A stretch of DNA of 64,000 nt from Rhizobium sp. LC145 (GCF_001005825.1 NZ_LBHV01000004.1:186001-250000); one strand, 5' to 3'. Positions 26,303 to 35,147 are shown, counted from the stretch's first letter. The notes: generated by a model from the sequence alone, not told the origin. Numbers and translations: made by a program.

Positions 26303-28114
26303 ATGTCCGCAATGAGCACATTCAGCGAATTCCGGGCCTTTCCGAAGACGTGGGGCTGCGAATTCGTCGCCGCCGGCGAAGCCGCCTTCCGGTTGTGGGC
26401 GCCCGGACAGGCAGCGCTCTACCTGCGCCTCAACGACCGCGAAACGCCGATGACCCGCAGCGATGACGGCTGGTTCGAGCTGCTCGCGGCCGGCATCGAG
26501 CCCGGAACGGAATATGCCTATGTGCTCCCCAGCGGAATGGCGCTTCCCGATCCCGCCTCGCGCGGCCAGAAGGAGAGCGTGACCGGCCCATCCCTGGTGA
26601 TCGACCCCACCTCCTATCAATGGCGGAACCTCGACTGGCAGGGCCGGCGCTGGGAAGAGGCGGTGATCTACGAGCTGCATGTCGGCACCTTTACGCCCGA
26701 AGGTACCTTCCGCGCCGCGATCGAGCGCCTGTCGCACCTCGCCGCACTCGGCATCACAGCCATCGAAGTGATGCCGATCGGCCATTTCGCCGGCGCACGC
26801 GGCTGGGGTTACGACGGCGCGCTCATCTACGCCCCGCATGCCGCCTACGGCGCACCGGAGGATTTCAAGGCTTTCGTCGATGCCGCCCACGGACATGGGC
26901 TGATGGTCCTGGTCGACGTGGTCCACAACCATTTCGGACCGGAAGGGAATTTCCTGCCGCTTCTGGCTCCCGATTTCTTCCATCCCGAAAAGCACACGCC
27001 CTGGGGCGCGGCGATCGCCTACGAGAACGATCCGGTGCGCCGTTTCTTCGTGGAGAACGCTCTCTACTGGCTGGAGGAATTCCACCTCGACGGCCTCCGT
27101 TTCGATGCGATCGACCAGATCGAGGACCCGTCCGAAAAGCACATCATGGTCGAGATCGCCGAGCACATCCGCGCCGAATTCGGCGACCGCCACATCCATC
27201 TGGCCACCGAGGATTCGCGCAACCTCACTTTTCTGCACGAGCGGGATGAGCAAGGGCGCGTGAAGCTCTTCACCGGCGAGTGGAACGACGACTTCCACAA
27301 CGCCATGCATGTGCTCGCGACCGGTGAGACAGACGGCTATTACCGCGATTTTGCCGATAGCCCGGAGAAGCTCGCGGCACGCGCGCTCGCCGAGGGTTTC
27401 GCCTACCAGGGCGAGGTCACGGTGCGGACCGGAAAACCCCGCGGCGTGCCGAGCGCGGCGCAGCCGCCGACCGCTTTCGTGGATTTCATCCAGAACCACG
27501 ACCAGGTCGGCAACCGGGCGCATGGCGAGCGCCTTCTTTCCCTCGCCGGCAAGGACAAGGTGAAGGCGCTGACGGCCGCCCTTCTCCTCTCGCCCCACAT
27601 CCCGCTCATGTTCATGGGTGAGGAATACGGGGAAACGACCCCCTTCCTCTTCTTCACCGATTTCCACGGTGATCTCGCCAAAGCCGTGCGCGAGGGAAGG
27701 CAGAAGGAATTCGAAGGCCATAATGGTCACGGAGAAGAGACCGTTCCGGACCCGAATGCGAAGACGACCTTTCTCGACTCCAGGCTCGATTGGAGCAAGG
27801 CCGAAAATGACGAAGGCCGCGAATGGCTGAAATTCACCCGCGAACTCCTCTCCGCCCGCAGGAGGTTCATCGTGCCGCTCATCGGTTCGGCGGCAGGCAA
27901 TAGCGGCCGCGTTCTCGCCACCTCCAGCCGGTTCATCGCCGTCTCATGGAGCTTCCCGGCGGGCCGCCTGCACATGGCGATAAATCTCGGCGAGGAGGCC
28001 CGCTCAGCGCCTGGCCTCAAGGGACAGCTCGTATGGGGCGAGCCCGTCGATGGCGGCGCGGTGCCGCCGAAGGCGGTGCTCGTCCGCCTCGAAGCGGCCG
28101 GAGGCGGGCCGTGA
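26303..28114 (+). CDS. treZ: Malto-oligosyltrehalose trehalohydrolase
   Basis: This 603-residue GH13 enzyme releases trehalose from maltooligosyl-trehalose made by TreY. An N-terminal beta-sandwich (GCEFVAAGEAAFRLWAPGQ) is followed by the catalytic barrel: ALGITAIEVMPIGHFAG, DVVHNHFGPEGNF, GLRFDAIDQI (nucleophile Asp), ATEDSRN (acid Glu) and FIQNHDQVGNR. The ATG at 26303 is preferred because the preceding frame covers the promoter; the ATG at 26312 is an alternative. Its stop overlaps the treY GTG by 4 nt. Trehalose acts as an osmotic and desiccation protectant. Confidence 0.94.
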   Translation: MSAMSTFSEFRAFPKTWGCEFVAAGEAAFRLWAPGQAALYLRLNDRETPMTRSDDGWFELLAAGIEPGTEYAYVLPSGMALPDPASRGQKESVTGPSLVIDPTSYQWRNLDWQGRRWEEAVIYELHVGTFTPEGTFRAAIERLSHLAALGITAIEVMPIGHFAGARGWGYDGALIYAPHAAYGAPEDFKAFVDAAHGHGLMVLVDVVHNHFGPEGNFLPLLAPDFFHPEKHTPWGAAIAYENDPVRRFFVENALYWLEEFHLDGLRFDAIDQIEDPSEKHIMVEIAEHIRAEFGDRHIHLATEDSRNLTFLHERDEQGRVKLFTGEWNDDFHNAMHVLATGETDGYYRDFADSPEKLAARALAEGFAYQGEVTVRTGKPRGVPSAAQPPTAFVDFIQNHDQVGNRAHGERLLSLAGKDKVKALTAALLLSPHIPLMFMGEEYGETTPFLFFTDFHGDLAKAVREGRQKEFEGHNGHGEETVPDPNAKTTFLDSRLDWSKAENDEGREWLKFTRELLSARRRFIVPLIGSAAGNSGRVLATSSRFIAVSWSFPAGRLHMAINLGEEARSAPGLKGQLVWGEPVDGGAVPPKAVLVRLEAAGGGP

Positions 28115-30642
28115 TCCCGCCGCTCGCCACCTACCGCATCCAGTTCCGTAACGGCATGACCTTCAACCGTGCGGCAGCGCTGGTGCCCTATCTGAAACGC
28201 CTCGGCATCAGCCATCTCTACGCTTCGCCGATCTTCTCGGCCGTCAGCGGCTCGACCCATGGTTATGACGTGACGGATGCGAACGAGATCGACCCCGCGA
28301 TTGGCGGGCGAGAGGGGTTCGATCGGCTTTCGGATGCGCTGAAGACCGCCGGGCTCGGCCTCATCCTCGATATCGTGCCGAACCATATGGCCGCCTCGCT
28401 CGAAAATCCCTGGTGGCGCAGCGTCGTGGAGCTCGGCGAGGCGAGCCCCTATGCCCGCCATTTCGATATCGACTGGAGCCGGCGGCTCACCCTGCCCGTC
28501 CTGGCCGAGACGTTCGAGAAGGTGCTGGAAAGGGGCGATCTCTCGGTTAGGCCCGATCCCAGGACGGGCAAGCCGGCACTTGCCTACCAAGGCACCTGCT
28601 ATCCGCTGACGCCGTCGAGCTATGCGGGACGGGAGGCGGAAGTGCTGGCCACCACCGCGCCCGACGCCATCGCCGGTTTGCACGACCTGCAGCCCTGGCG
28701 CCTCATCCCGTGGCGCGATGCGTCGCGCGAGCTCAGCTATCGTCGCTTTTTCGAAATCACCAGCCTCGTGGGCATGCGGGTCGAGGATGGCCGGGTGTTC
28801 GATGACATGCACCACACCGTGCTGGAACTCGTCCGCACCGGCCGCGTCGATGGACTCAGGATCGATCATGTGGACGGCCTTGCCGATCCCAAGGCCTATC
28901 TCGAACGGCTGCGGCACGAGGTCGGGCCGGATATCTATATCGTGGTCGAAAAGATCCTCGGCGAGGGTGAACATCTGCCCGCCGACTGGCCGGTCTCCGG
29001 CACGACCGGATATGAACTCATCTCCGCCCTTGCCGATGTCTTCGTCGACGGCCGCAAAGCCGGAAAGCTGACGGATGCCTATACCCGCACGTCAGGAAGT
29101 CCCGTTGATGTGGCGGAGGAGCTTCGCCAGGCCAAACTGCTGATGGTCAACAACAATTTCGCTGGGGAGTTTGCCGCCCTGCTGCGCATGGCCGTACAGA
29201 TCCAGCGGGCCGAGGACTGGGAAGCGCCGCTTGTGGAGGATAGTCTGGAAACTGCGCTGCGCGAGCTTCTGGTCGCCTTTCCCGTCTACCGCACCTATGG
29301 CACGAAGGCCGGCCTTTCGCCGGCCGATCGCAAGCTCCTCGCAAAGGTGCTCGACCAGGTGAGGACCCGCTCCATCACCACGTGCCGCAACGCGCTGGCT
29401 TTCCTGGAACGCATCCTGATCGGCGATGTCGAACCTCCGCTTGCCGCAAAGGCGGCCCTCTTCCGTAGCCGCTTTCAGCAATTGACCGGGCCGCTGATGG
29501 CGAAATCGGTGGAAGACACGCTTTTCTTCCGCCATCACCGGCTGCTCGCGCTGAACGAGGTGGGAAACGAGCCGCTTCCCAGATCCTCTAACATCGAGCA
29601 CTTCCACCGCCGCATGGAAACCAGGCGGGGACGCGTGCCGCTTTCGCTTTCGGCAACCTCCACGCATGACACCAAGCGCGGGGAGGATGCCCGTGCGCGG
29701 CTCTATGCCATCAGCGAAGCGCCCGAAGCCTGGGCCGAGGCCGTGGAGCGATGGCGCGGCATGCACCGGCATCTCGTACGGGAGCTGAAGGGCGGCCCCG
29801 CTCCGGAGCCCGAATTGGAATGGATGCTCTATCAGGCGCTTGCCGGCGTCTGGCCGGCGGACCTGTCGGTGGACGAACCCGAGGAATTGGAAGCACTTGA
29901 GGAGCGTTTCCTCGCCTATGTCGAGAAGGCTTTGCGTGAAGGAAAGCTGCGCACGAGCTGGAACGATATCGATCCGGACTATGAGCAGGCGGTGACCGGC
30001 TATGCCCGGGGATTTTTCTCCTCAGAGGCTTTTCTCGCGGATTTCACCGGCACGCTGCAGCCCTTCATCCGGGCCGGTCTGGCGAATGGTCTCAGCCAAG
30101 CCATCCTCAAGCTCACGGCACCCGGCGTGCCCGACATCTACCAGGGAAGCGAAGCGCTGGATTTCAGCCTCGTCGATCCCGATAACCGCCGCGAGCCGGA
30201 TTTCCGGCGTTTGGAAACCTGGCTGACGGCGAACGATGCCCCAAGCTTCACCCAGGAAGACGATTGGCGAAGCGGCAGGCTCAAGCAGCACGTCATCGCA
30301 ACGCTGCTGCACCTCAGACAGGAGAAACCGCAACTCTTCCTGGAGAGAGCCTATCTGCCCCTGCGGCCATCCGGTATGCGGGAGGCGGACATCGTCGCGT
30401 TTGCGAGAGCGGACGAAGCGGACGCGCTGATCGTGATCCTTCCCCACCTGATCTTCGCCGCCTTCCATGACGGTCTGCCGCGACCCGACTATTGGGCGGA
30501 TACGCAGATCACGCTTCCGCCGTCTCTTGCGATCCGATCCTACCGGGAGATATTCACCGGCGAGGAATTTACCGGCTCCGTGCCGATCGTCATCGGCCTT
30601 GCCTTCGGCCAGCACCCTTTCGCCGTCCTCGCCGCACGGTGA
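28111..30642 (+). CDS. treY: Malto-oligosyltrehalose synthase
   Basis: This 843-residue GH13 enzyme turns the reducing end of maltodextrin into a trehalose unit. PPLATYRIQFRNGMTFNRA, LYASPIFSAVSGSTHGYDV, DIVPNHMA, GLRIDHVDGLADP (nucleophile) and VEKILGEGE (acid) are diagnostic. SATSTHDTKRGEDARARL and GVPDIYQGSE complete the barrel. The start is GTG at 28111 inside the treZ stop (GTGA), so the two enzymes are translationally coupled. Open frame before the GTG is out of phase with family homology. Confidence 0.95.
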   Translation: MIPPLATYRIQFRNGMTFNRAAALVPYLKRLGISHLYASPIFSAVSGSTHGYDVTDANEIDPAIGGREGFDRLSDALKTAGLGLILDIVPNHMAASLENPWWRSVVELGEASPYARHFDIDWSRRLTLPVLAETFEKVLERGDLSVRPDPRTGKPALAYQGTCYPLTPSSYAGREAEVLATTAPDAIAGLHDLQPWRLIPWRDASRELSYRRFFEITSLVGMRVEDGRVFDDMHHTVLELVRTGRVDGLRIDHVDGLADPKAYLERLRHEVGPDIYIVVEKILGEGEHLPADWPVSGTTGYELISALADVFVDGRKAGKLTDAYTRTSGSPVDVAEELRQAKLLMVNNNFAGEFAALLRMAVQIQRAEDWEAPLVEDSLETALRELLVAFPVYRTYGTKAGLSPADRKLLAKVLDQVRTRSITTCRNALAFLERILIGDVEPPLAAKAALFRSRFQQLTGPLMAKSVEDTLFFRHHRLLALNEVGNEPLPRSSNIEHFHRRMETRRGRVPLSLSATSTHDTKRGEDARARLYAISEAPEAWAEAVERWRGMHRHLVRELKGGPAPEPELEWMLYQALAGVWPADLSVDEPEELEALEERFLAYVEKALREGKLRTSWNDIDPDYEQAVTGYARGFFSSEAFLADFTGTLQPFIRAGLANGLSQAILKLTAPGVPDIYQGSEALDFSLVDPDNRREPDFRRLETWLTANDAPSFTQEDDWRSGRLKQHVIATLLHLRQEKPQLFLERAYLPLRPSGMREADIVAFARADEADALIVILPHLIFAAFHDGLPRPDYWADTQITLPPSLAIRSYREIFTGEEFTGSVPIVIGLAFGQHPFAVLAAR

Positions 30643-30654
30643 ACTTAAAAATGA

Positions 30655-30688
30655 AAGAGGCGCCGATCGAGGGAACCCGGCGCCTCTT
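30655..30688. terminator. Bidirectional terminator between treY and the small peptide genes
   Basis: AAGAGGCGCCG (30655-30665) and CGGCGCCTCTT (30678-30688) form an 11-bp stem with a 12-nt loop. A U-rich tract follows leftward (TTTCATTTTTAAG) and a weaker one rightward (ATTCC). The convergent treY and peptide genes share it. Confidence 0.75.
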
Positions 30689-30712
30689 ATTCCTCCTCCG
30701 GCAGCCAGCCGA

Positions 30713-30787
30713 TCAGCCGAAGCCCAGCAACGACAGAACTGCAAGAACGATGACCACGGCTCCGACGAGCCAGATGATGCTGTTCAT
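30713..30787 (-). CDS. 24-residue membrane peptide, copy 1
   Basis: This is a 25-codon gene (including the stop) whose product starts MNSIIWLVGAVVIVLAVLSL and ends in a Leu-Gly-Phe-Gly tail. It is one hydrophobic helix. AAAGGAGG is 6 nt upstream of the ATG, an almost ideal ribosome site. It is 63 bp downstream of a paralog that shares M-N-S-I, W-L-V-G-A and V-I-V plus the Gly-Phe ending. The codons use synonymous changes relative to the paralog, as expected for selected protein sequence. No function known; it probably inserts in the inner membrane. Confidence 0.75.
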   Translation of the reverse strand: MNSIIWLVGAVVIVLAVLSLLGFG

Positions 30788-30850
30788 GGCTGCCTCCTTT
30801 CTATCCAAGAGGTTCGTGGGCGACGGACCCGGCACCTCCGGCATTCGGCC

Positions 30851-30925
30851 TCACGCGAAGCCGACCAGGTTCAGGATCGCAATGACGATGACGATCGCGC
30901 CAACCAACCAGACGATGCTGTTCAT
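30851..30925 (-). CDS. 24-residue membrane peptide, copy 2
   Basis: This is the first of the tandem pair. The product starts MNSIVWLVGAIVIVIAILNL and ends with Val-Gly-Phe-Ala. AAGGAGAG lies about 7 nt before the ATG. A consensus EcfG promoter is 30-54 nt upstream, so both peptides are likely made in the general stress response. A single hydrophobic helix with an N-terminal polar MNS cap suggests a bitopic inner-membrane peptide that may modulate a larger membrane protein. The divergent neighbour ndh, itself membrane bound, is a candidate partner by position only. Confidence 0.78.
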   Translation of the reverse strand: MNSIVWLVGAIVIVIAILNLVGFA

Positions 30926-30954
30926 GACTTCTCTCCTTGTCTGTTGTGGGAATG

Positions 30955-30979
30955 AACGGCGGGGTCAACGAAAGGTTCC
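30955..30979 (-). promoter_or_regulatory. EcfG/RpoE2-type promoter for the tandem membrane peptides
   Basis: On the minus strand GGAAC (30979-30975), 16 nt, CGTT (30958-30955), an exact consensus match. The predicted start near 30948 gives a leader of about 22 nt ending in the AAGGAGAG ribosome site of the first peptide. Confidence 0.75.
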
Positions 30980-30994
30980 GGGCTTGAGGTGAAC

Positions 30995-31020
30995 GGAACT
31001 TTTAGCCAGAGTGGAATGTT
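30995..31020 (+). promoter_or_regulatory. EcfG-type promoter for ndh
   Basis: GGAAC (30995-30999), 17 nt, TGTT (31017-31020). Its -35 lies 15 nt from the divergent -35 of the peptide promoter. The predicted leader to the ndh ATG at 31063 is about 35 nt. Confidence 0.5.
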
Positions 31021-31062
31021 GAAAGGCATCACGGGCGATGCCGTGCTCGAGGCGGGGACAGG

Positions 31063-32400
31063 ATGACTGGCGAGATCACGACCATCGAGACACTCGATCA
31101 ACCGGACGAAAAGACCGGCGCTCCGCGCGTGGTGATCGTCGGGGCCGGCTTCGGCGGGCTCGCTGCGGCGCGCGAGCTCGGCAATACCGATATCGACGTC
31201 ACGGTCATCGACCGTCGCAACCACAATCTCTTTCAGCCGCTGCTCTATCAGGTGGCGACCGCCGCCCTTTCACCGGCCGATATTGCCGAGCCGATTCGGC
31301 GAACGCTGGGCCGCTTTCACAATATCAAGGTCATGCTGGCCGAGGTGACGGGCATAGATACCGCCGCCAAGACGGTCCATCTCGATTACGGCGCCGACGT
31401 CGCCTATGACCGGCTGGTCGTCGCCACCGGCTCGGAATACAACTATTTCGGCCATGAGGATTGGCGCGCCGCGGCACCAGGGCTGAAGACCATTCACGAG
31501 GCGCGGCTGATCCGGCAGCGTTTGCTTCTCGCTTTCGAAAAGGCCGAACTCAGCCAGGATCCGGAGGAGAAGAAGGCCCTTCTGACCAGCATCATCATCG
31601 GCGGCGGCCCGACCGGGGTCGAGATGGCGGGCGCCATTGCCGAACTCGGCCGCTTCATGATCAGCCGGGATTTCCGCAAGCTGGAGCCGGACCATATGCG
31701 GGTCATCCTGATCGAGGCTGGGCCGCGCATCCTTTCCGCCTTTCCCGAGAGCCTGGTGGCCTATGCTCAGCGTGCGTTGGAAAAGATGGGCGTGGAGGTA
31801 ATGACCAATCTTCCGGTCGAATCCGTCAGCAAGGATGAGGTGGTGGCCGGCCCGCATCGCTTCCGTACCGGCTGCGTCATCTGGGGCGCGGGGGTGAAGG
31901 CCTCGCCGGCGGCGGGCTGGCTCGGCATAGAGGGCAAGGCTGGCGGGCGCATTCCCGTCGAGCCCGATCTTTCCATTGCCGGTCACCCGGATATCTATGC
32001 GATAGGCGATACCGCCCTCGGGCTGAGCGACGACGGCAAGCCCCTGCCGGCGCTCGCCCAGGTCGCCAAGCAGCAGGGCGGCTATATCGGCAAGGCGCTG
32101 CGGCGCAAGCTCCTGGACGGAAAGGACAGCCCACCCTTCCGTTTCAACAATCGCGGCAATACGGCCGTCGTCGGCCATAAGGCGGCGATCTTCGACTTCG
32201 GAACCTGGCGGCTCAAGGGAAGGATCGCCTGGTACCTGTGGGCACTCGTCCACGTCTATCTGCTGGTCAATTTCGAAAAACGCCTGCTCGTCAGCACTCA
32301 ATGGGCCTGGCGCTATGTCAGCCGCCAGCGCGGCGCCCGGCTGATCGACGAGAACGCCGCATCCTTCGTGCCGTCTTCCACACAAAGGACCGAGACATGA
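31063..32400 (+). CDS. ndh: Type II NADH dehydrogenase
   Basis: This 445-residue membrane-associated flavoprotein oxidises NADH and reduces quinone without pumping protons. VVIVGAGFGGLAAAREL binds FAD, HNLFQPLLYQVATAALSP is the NDH-2 signature near the quinone site, SIIIGGGPTGVEMAGAIAEL binds NADH, and IYAIGDTA is the second FAD contact. A C-terminal hydrophobic segment (IAWYLWALVHVYLLVNF, about residues 390-406) anchors it. GGGGACAGG precedes the ATG. It overlaps the next gene by 4 nt. A stress-type promoter suggests a role when complex I is limiting. Confidence 0.93.
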   Translation: MTGEITTIETLDQPDEKTGAPRVVIVGAGFGGLAAARELGNTDIDVTVIDRRNHNLFQPLLYQVATAALSPADIAEPIRRTLGRFHNIKVMLAEVTGIDTAAKTVHLDYGADVAYDRLVVATGSEYNYFGHEDWRAAAPGLKTIHEARLIRQRLLLAFEKAELSQDPEEKKALLTSIIIGGGPTGVEMAGAIAELGRFMISRDFRKLEPDHMRVILIEAGPRILSAFPESLVAYAQRALEKMGVEVMTNLPVESVSKDEVVAGPHRFRTGCVIWGAGVKASPAAGWLGIEGKAGGRIPVEPDLSIAGHPDIYAIGDTALGLSDDGKPLPALAQVAKQQGGYIGKALRRKLLDGKDSPPFRFNNRGNTAVVGHKAAIFDFGTWRLKGRIAWYLWALVHVYLLVNFEKRLLVSTQWAWRYVSRQRGARLIDENAASFVPSSTQRTET

Positions 32401-32681
32401 ACACCGCAAACCCACAGCTCGAAGGGCTTTACCTGGCGGTCGCCGCCATCAACCGCCTGTTGGTGGAGAAGGGGCTGGCCACCCATCAGGATATTCACGA
32501 AGCGCTGCAGGGCGCCGAGCAGACGGTCCTTTCCGATGCCGGACAGCTGACCATCTCCGCCTCGCACCAGAAGGCCGTCGCCTTCCCGATACGCTTCCTG
32601 ATGCTCGCCAACGAAATGGCCGAAAAGGGCGGCGACTGTCAGTTCGAACCTCTGGCAAGGGAAATCGGCCGCCGGACGTAA
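32397..32681 (+). CDS. Small hypothetical protein coupled to ndh
   Basis: This encodes 94 residues starting MNTANPQLEGLYLAVAAINR. Its ATG overlaps the ndh stop (ATGA), so it is translated with ndh. It is helical and amphipathic, with no membrane helix or signal peptide; LVEKGLATHQDIHEALQGAEQ and FPIRFLMLANEMAEKG are the most regular parts. No family recognised. Translational coupling suggests a regulatory or accessory role for the dehydrogenase. Confidence 0.7.
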   Translation: MNTANPQLEGLYLAVAAINRLLVEKGLATHQDIHEALQGAEQTVLSDAGQLTISASHQKAVAFPIRFLMLANEMAEKGGDCQFEPLAREIGRRT

Positions 32682-32718
32682 CGGCGGCGCGAGGTTCACG
32701 CCAGCGGCTCCACCGGGC

Positions 32719-33576
32719 TCAGAGGATCGGCTTGCCTCCGGTGACCGCGATGGTCGCTCCGGATACGTAGCTCGACAGCGGATCGGCGAGCATCACATAT
32801 GCGGTCGCGAGTTCCGCCGGCTGGCCCGGCCTCTTCATCGGCACCTGCTTGCCGAAATTGCTAACCGTGTCTTCCGGCAAGGTCGAGGGGATAAGGGGCG
32901 TCCAGATCGGGCCGGGCGCGACCGCATTGGCGCGGATGCCCTTCTCCGCCAGAAGCTGCGCCAACCCCGCCGTGAAGTTCTGGATGGCGCCCTTGGTGGT
33001 CGCATAGGCGAGCAGCGTCGGGTTCGGAGTGTCCGAATTGATCGACGCCGTATTGATGATCGCGCTACCGGGCTTCATGTGCGGCACGGCGGCCTTGGTA
33101 AGATAGAACATCGCATGGATGTTCACCTTGAAGGTCAGCTCCCACTCCTCGTCGGCAATATCCTCGATCGACTTGAACGTCGCCTGATGGGCCGCGTTGT
33201 TGACGAGGACGTCGATACCGCCGAGTTCCTTGACCGCCTTGTCGACGATCGCCCGGCAATGGGCCGGGTCCTGGATATCGCCCCGCACGAGCACCGCCTT
33301 GCGGCCCGCCTCCTCGACCACACGCTTGGTATCCTCGGCGTCCTCATCCTCGGCGAGATAGGAGATCAGGAGATCGGCGCCCTCGCGGGCATAGGCGATC
33401 GCGACTGCCCGGCCGATGCCGCTGTCGCCGCCGGTGATCACCGCCTTCTTGCCGGCAAGCCTGCCCGATCCGCGATAGGAACGCTCGCCGTGATCCGGCA
33501 CCGGGTCCATCCGGCCGGTAAAGCCCGGCATCGGCTGCTGCTGTTCGGGAAAGGGCGGGCTGGGATAGTTCGCCAT
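32719..33576 (-). CDS. Short-chain dehydrogenase, general-stress type (YhdG/GSP39-like)
   Basis: This encodes 285 residues. It has the long N-terminal extension rich in P and Q (SPPFPEQQQPMPGFTGRMDP) seen in the bacterial general stress protein 39 group. Rossmann motifs are VITGGDSGIGRAVA, LVNNAAHQ and the catalytic YATTKGA, with the active Ser in TASINSD. APGPIWTPLIPSTLP follows. The substrate is not known. An EcfG-like promoter precedes it, matching the reputation of this group as stress induced. Confidence 0.9.
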   Translation of the reverse strand: MANYPSPPFPEQQQPMPGFTGRMDPVPDHGERSYRGSGRLAGKKAVITGGDSGIGRAVAIAYAREGADLLISYLAEDEDAEDTKRVVEEAGRKAVLVRGDIQDPAHCRAIVDKAVKELGGIDVLVNNAAHQATFKSIEDIADEEWELTFKVNIHAMFYLTKAAVPHMKPGSAIINTASINSDTPNPTLLAYATTKGAIQNFTAGLAQLLAEKGIRANAVAPGPIWTPLIPSTLPEDTVSNFGKQVPMKRPGQPAELATAYVMLADPLSSYVSGATIAVTGGKPIL

Positions 33577-33618
33577 GGCGGCATCCTCCGTGGGCTGGTG
33601 GAATGAAGATGGCTCCCC

Positions 33619-33644
33619 AACCCGCTTGCGCCGCCGAATGTTCC
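33619..33644 (-). promoter_or_regulatory. EcfG-type promoter for the general-stress dehydrogenase
   Basis: On the minus strand GGAAC (33644-33640), 17 nt, GGTT (33622-33619). The first -10 base departs from CGTT. The predicted start near 33611 is about 35 nt from the ATG at 33576. Confidence 0.5.
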
Positions 33645-33687
33645 ATAGGCGAGGCCATGCCGAACGCCCCGGACGGCCGGCTTCCCG

Positions 33688-34113
33688 TCAGCTACGGCTT
33701 GCCGGAGGGCGCGTTTCGTCGCCGGCGGCAGTCGTCCCGCGATCGAGCTTGCCCTGCTCTGCCTTGTAGAAATACTGGCTCGCCACCAGCCAGCCCTTGA
33801 GCGGCCTCAAGGGCAGGATGCAGGTCGCAAGCATGAACGGCACCGAGATCAGCAGATGAACCCAGAAAGGCGGCTGGAACGCCAATTCCAGCCATACCGC
33901 GAGCGCCATGCTCGGCACGCAGGCGAAGCACAGCACGAAGAAGGCCGGCCCGTCGGCGGGATCGGCAAAAGAATAGTCGAGGCCGCAGGCTTCGCACCGG
34001 GGGCGCAGCTTGAGGAAGCCATCGAAAAGATGTCCCTGGCCGCAGCGCGGGCAACGCCCCCGCACGCCGGTGCTGTAGGGCGAAAGCGGCGCCCATTTCG
34101 CTTCATCTGCCAT
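33688..34113 (-). CDS. DUF983-family zinc-ribbon membrane protein
   Basis: This encodes 141 residues. Two CxxC pairs (GRCPRCGQG and PRCEACGLD, about residues 20-43) form a probable zinc ribbon, followed by ADGPAFFVLC and two transmembrane helices (about 52-75 and 82-102). This is the DUF983/COG5349 pattern widespread in Alphaproteobacteria; some members lie near cytochrome oxidase assembly genes, but function is undefined. It sits between two stress-type dehydrogenases. Confidence 0.88.
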   Translation of the reverse strand: MADEAKWAPLSPYSTGVRGRCPRCGQGHLFDGFLKLRPRCEACGLDYSFADPADGPAFFVLCFACVPSMALAVWLELAFQPPFWVHLLISVPFMLATCILPLRPLKGWLVASQYFYKAEQGKLDRGTTAAGDETRPPASRS

Positions 34114-34235
34114 GACGTCCGCCTTTCGTGACCCGACGCGATAAATTCATGCCCGCGATATCGCTCAATCCGCCTCGGCGGCAAGCGGTTCCACCGCCGT
34201 GCTTCACTCTGCCGCGCCCCGCATTGTTCGCTTCC

Positions 34236-34260
34236 GGAACCATTTTAACCGCCCTCCGTT
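34236..34260 (+). promoter_or_regulatory. EcfG/RpoE2-type promoter for the 34.3-kb dehydrogenase
   Basis: GGAAC (34236-34240), 16 nt, CGTT (34257-34260), an exact consensus match. The predicted start near 34268 leaves a leader of about 74 nt containing GGGGAGGAG just before the ATG at 34342. Confidence 0.72.
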
Positions 34261-34341
34261 CAAACCTTGTACATCGCTTGAGAAAATCCCGGCAAAGGGA
34301 GATCGAGGCGAAAGCGCCGACCCGGCATGGGGAGGAGTGAA

Positions 34342-35136
34342 ATGAACGCAATCCGCGAACTCGCCGTCGTGACAGGCGCCTCCTCCGGCATCGGCTTCGA
34401 ACTGGCGAAGCTTTGCGCCACCGAGGGCTATGACATCATCGCGGTGGCCGACGAGCCGGAAATCCACGACGCCGCCGAAAAGCTCGCGAACGAGGGCACA
34501 CGCATCACCGCCGTCGAGGCCGATCTTGCCCAAAAATCCGGTGTCGATAAGCTGATGGCTGCGATAGACGCGGATGGCCGCCCCGTCGAGCTGCTGCTTG
34601 CCAATGCCGAGCGTGGTCTGCGCGAAGGCTTTCTCGACCGTGACTTCAAGGAGATCGAGCACGCCCTCCATACCAATATCACCGGCACGCTCGACGTGCT
34701 TCACAGGATCGGCATGCAGATGCGCGAGCGGCGGCGCGGCCGCATTCTCATCACCGGCTCGATCGCCGGCTTCGTCCCCGGCAGCTTTCAGGCGGTCTAC
34801 AACGCCTCCAAGGCCTTCCTGAACAACTTCTCCTTCGCGCTTCGTAACGAGCTGAAGGACAGCGACGTGACGGTCACTTGCCTGATACCCGGTCCGACCG
34901 ACACCGAATTCTTCGAACGCGCCGATATCGCCGACATGCCGCTCGGTGAGATGAAGAAGGGCGACCCGGCTTTCGTTGCCCGCATTGGCTTCGAGGCCAT
35001 GATGGAGGGAGAAGGCGATGTCGTGAGCGGCTGGAAGAACAAGCTTCAAGCGGCCATCGCCAATGTCACGCCCTCCGAGATGCTGGCCGAGCAGCACCGC
35101 GAGTTGGCCGAGCCGGGCGGCGGAAAACCAACCTGA
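34342..35136 (+). CDS. Short-chain dehydrogenase/reductase
   Basis: This encodes 264 residues of the classical SDR fold: AVVTGASSGIGFELAK (cofactor loop), LLANAERG in place of the usual NNAG, ITGSIAGFVPGSF (catalytic Ser) and YNASKAFLNNF (Tyr-x3-Lys). PGPTDTEFFERADI follows. The replacement of NNAG by NAE is unusual but occurs in some SDRs. The ATG at 34342 is chosen because GGGGAGGAG precedes it by 5 nt; the ATG at 34327 overlaps that site. Substrate unknown. Confidence 0.9.
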   Translation: MNAIRELAVVTGASSGIGFELAKLCATEGYDIIAVADEPEIHDAAEKLANEGTRITAVEADLAQKSGVDKLMAAIDADGRPVELLLANAERGLREGFLDRDFKEIEHALHTNITGTLDVLHRIGMQMRERRRGRILITGSIAGFVPGSFQAVYNASKAFLNNFSFALRNELKDSDVTVTCLIPGPTDTEFFERADIADMPLGEMKKGDPAFVARIGFEAMMEGEGDVVSGWKNKLQAAIANVTPSEMLAEQHRELAEPGGGKPT

Positions 35137-35147
35137 CGACGGACCGC

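Noticed and set aside
34114-34200. GGAAC-N17-GATT upstream of the DUF983 gene
   Set aside because: The -10 departs from NGTT at two positions and lies in a palindromic GCCGCC context, so it was not counted as a stress promoter.
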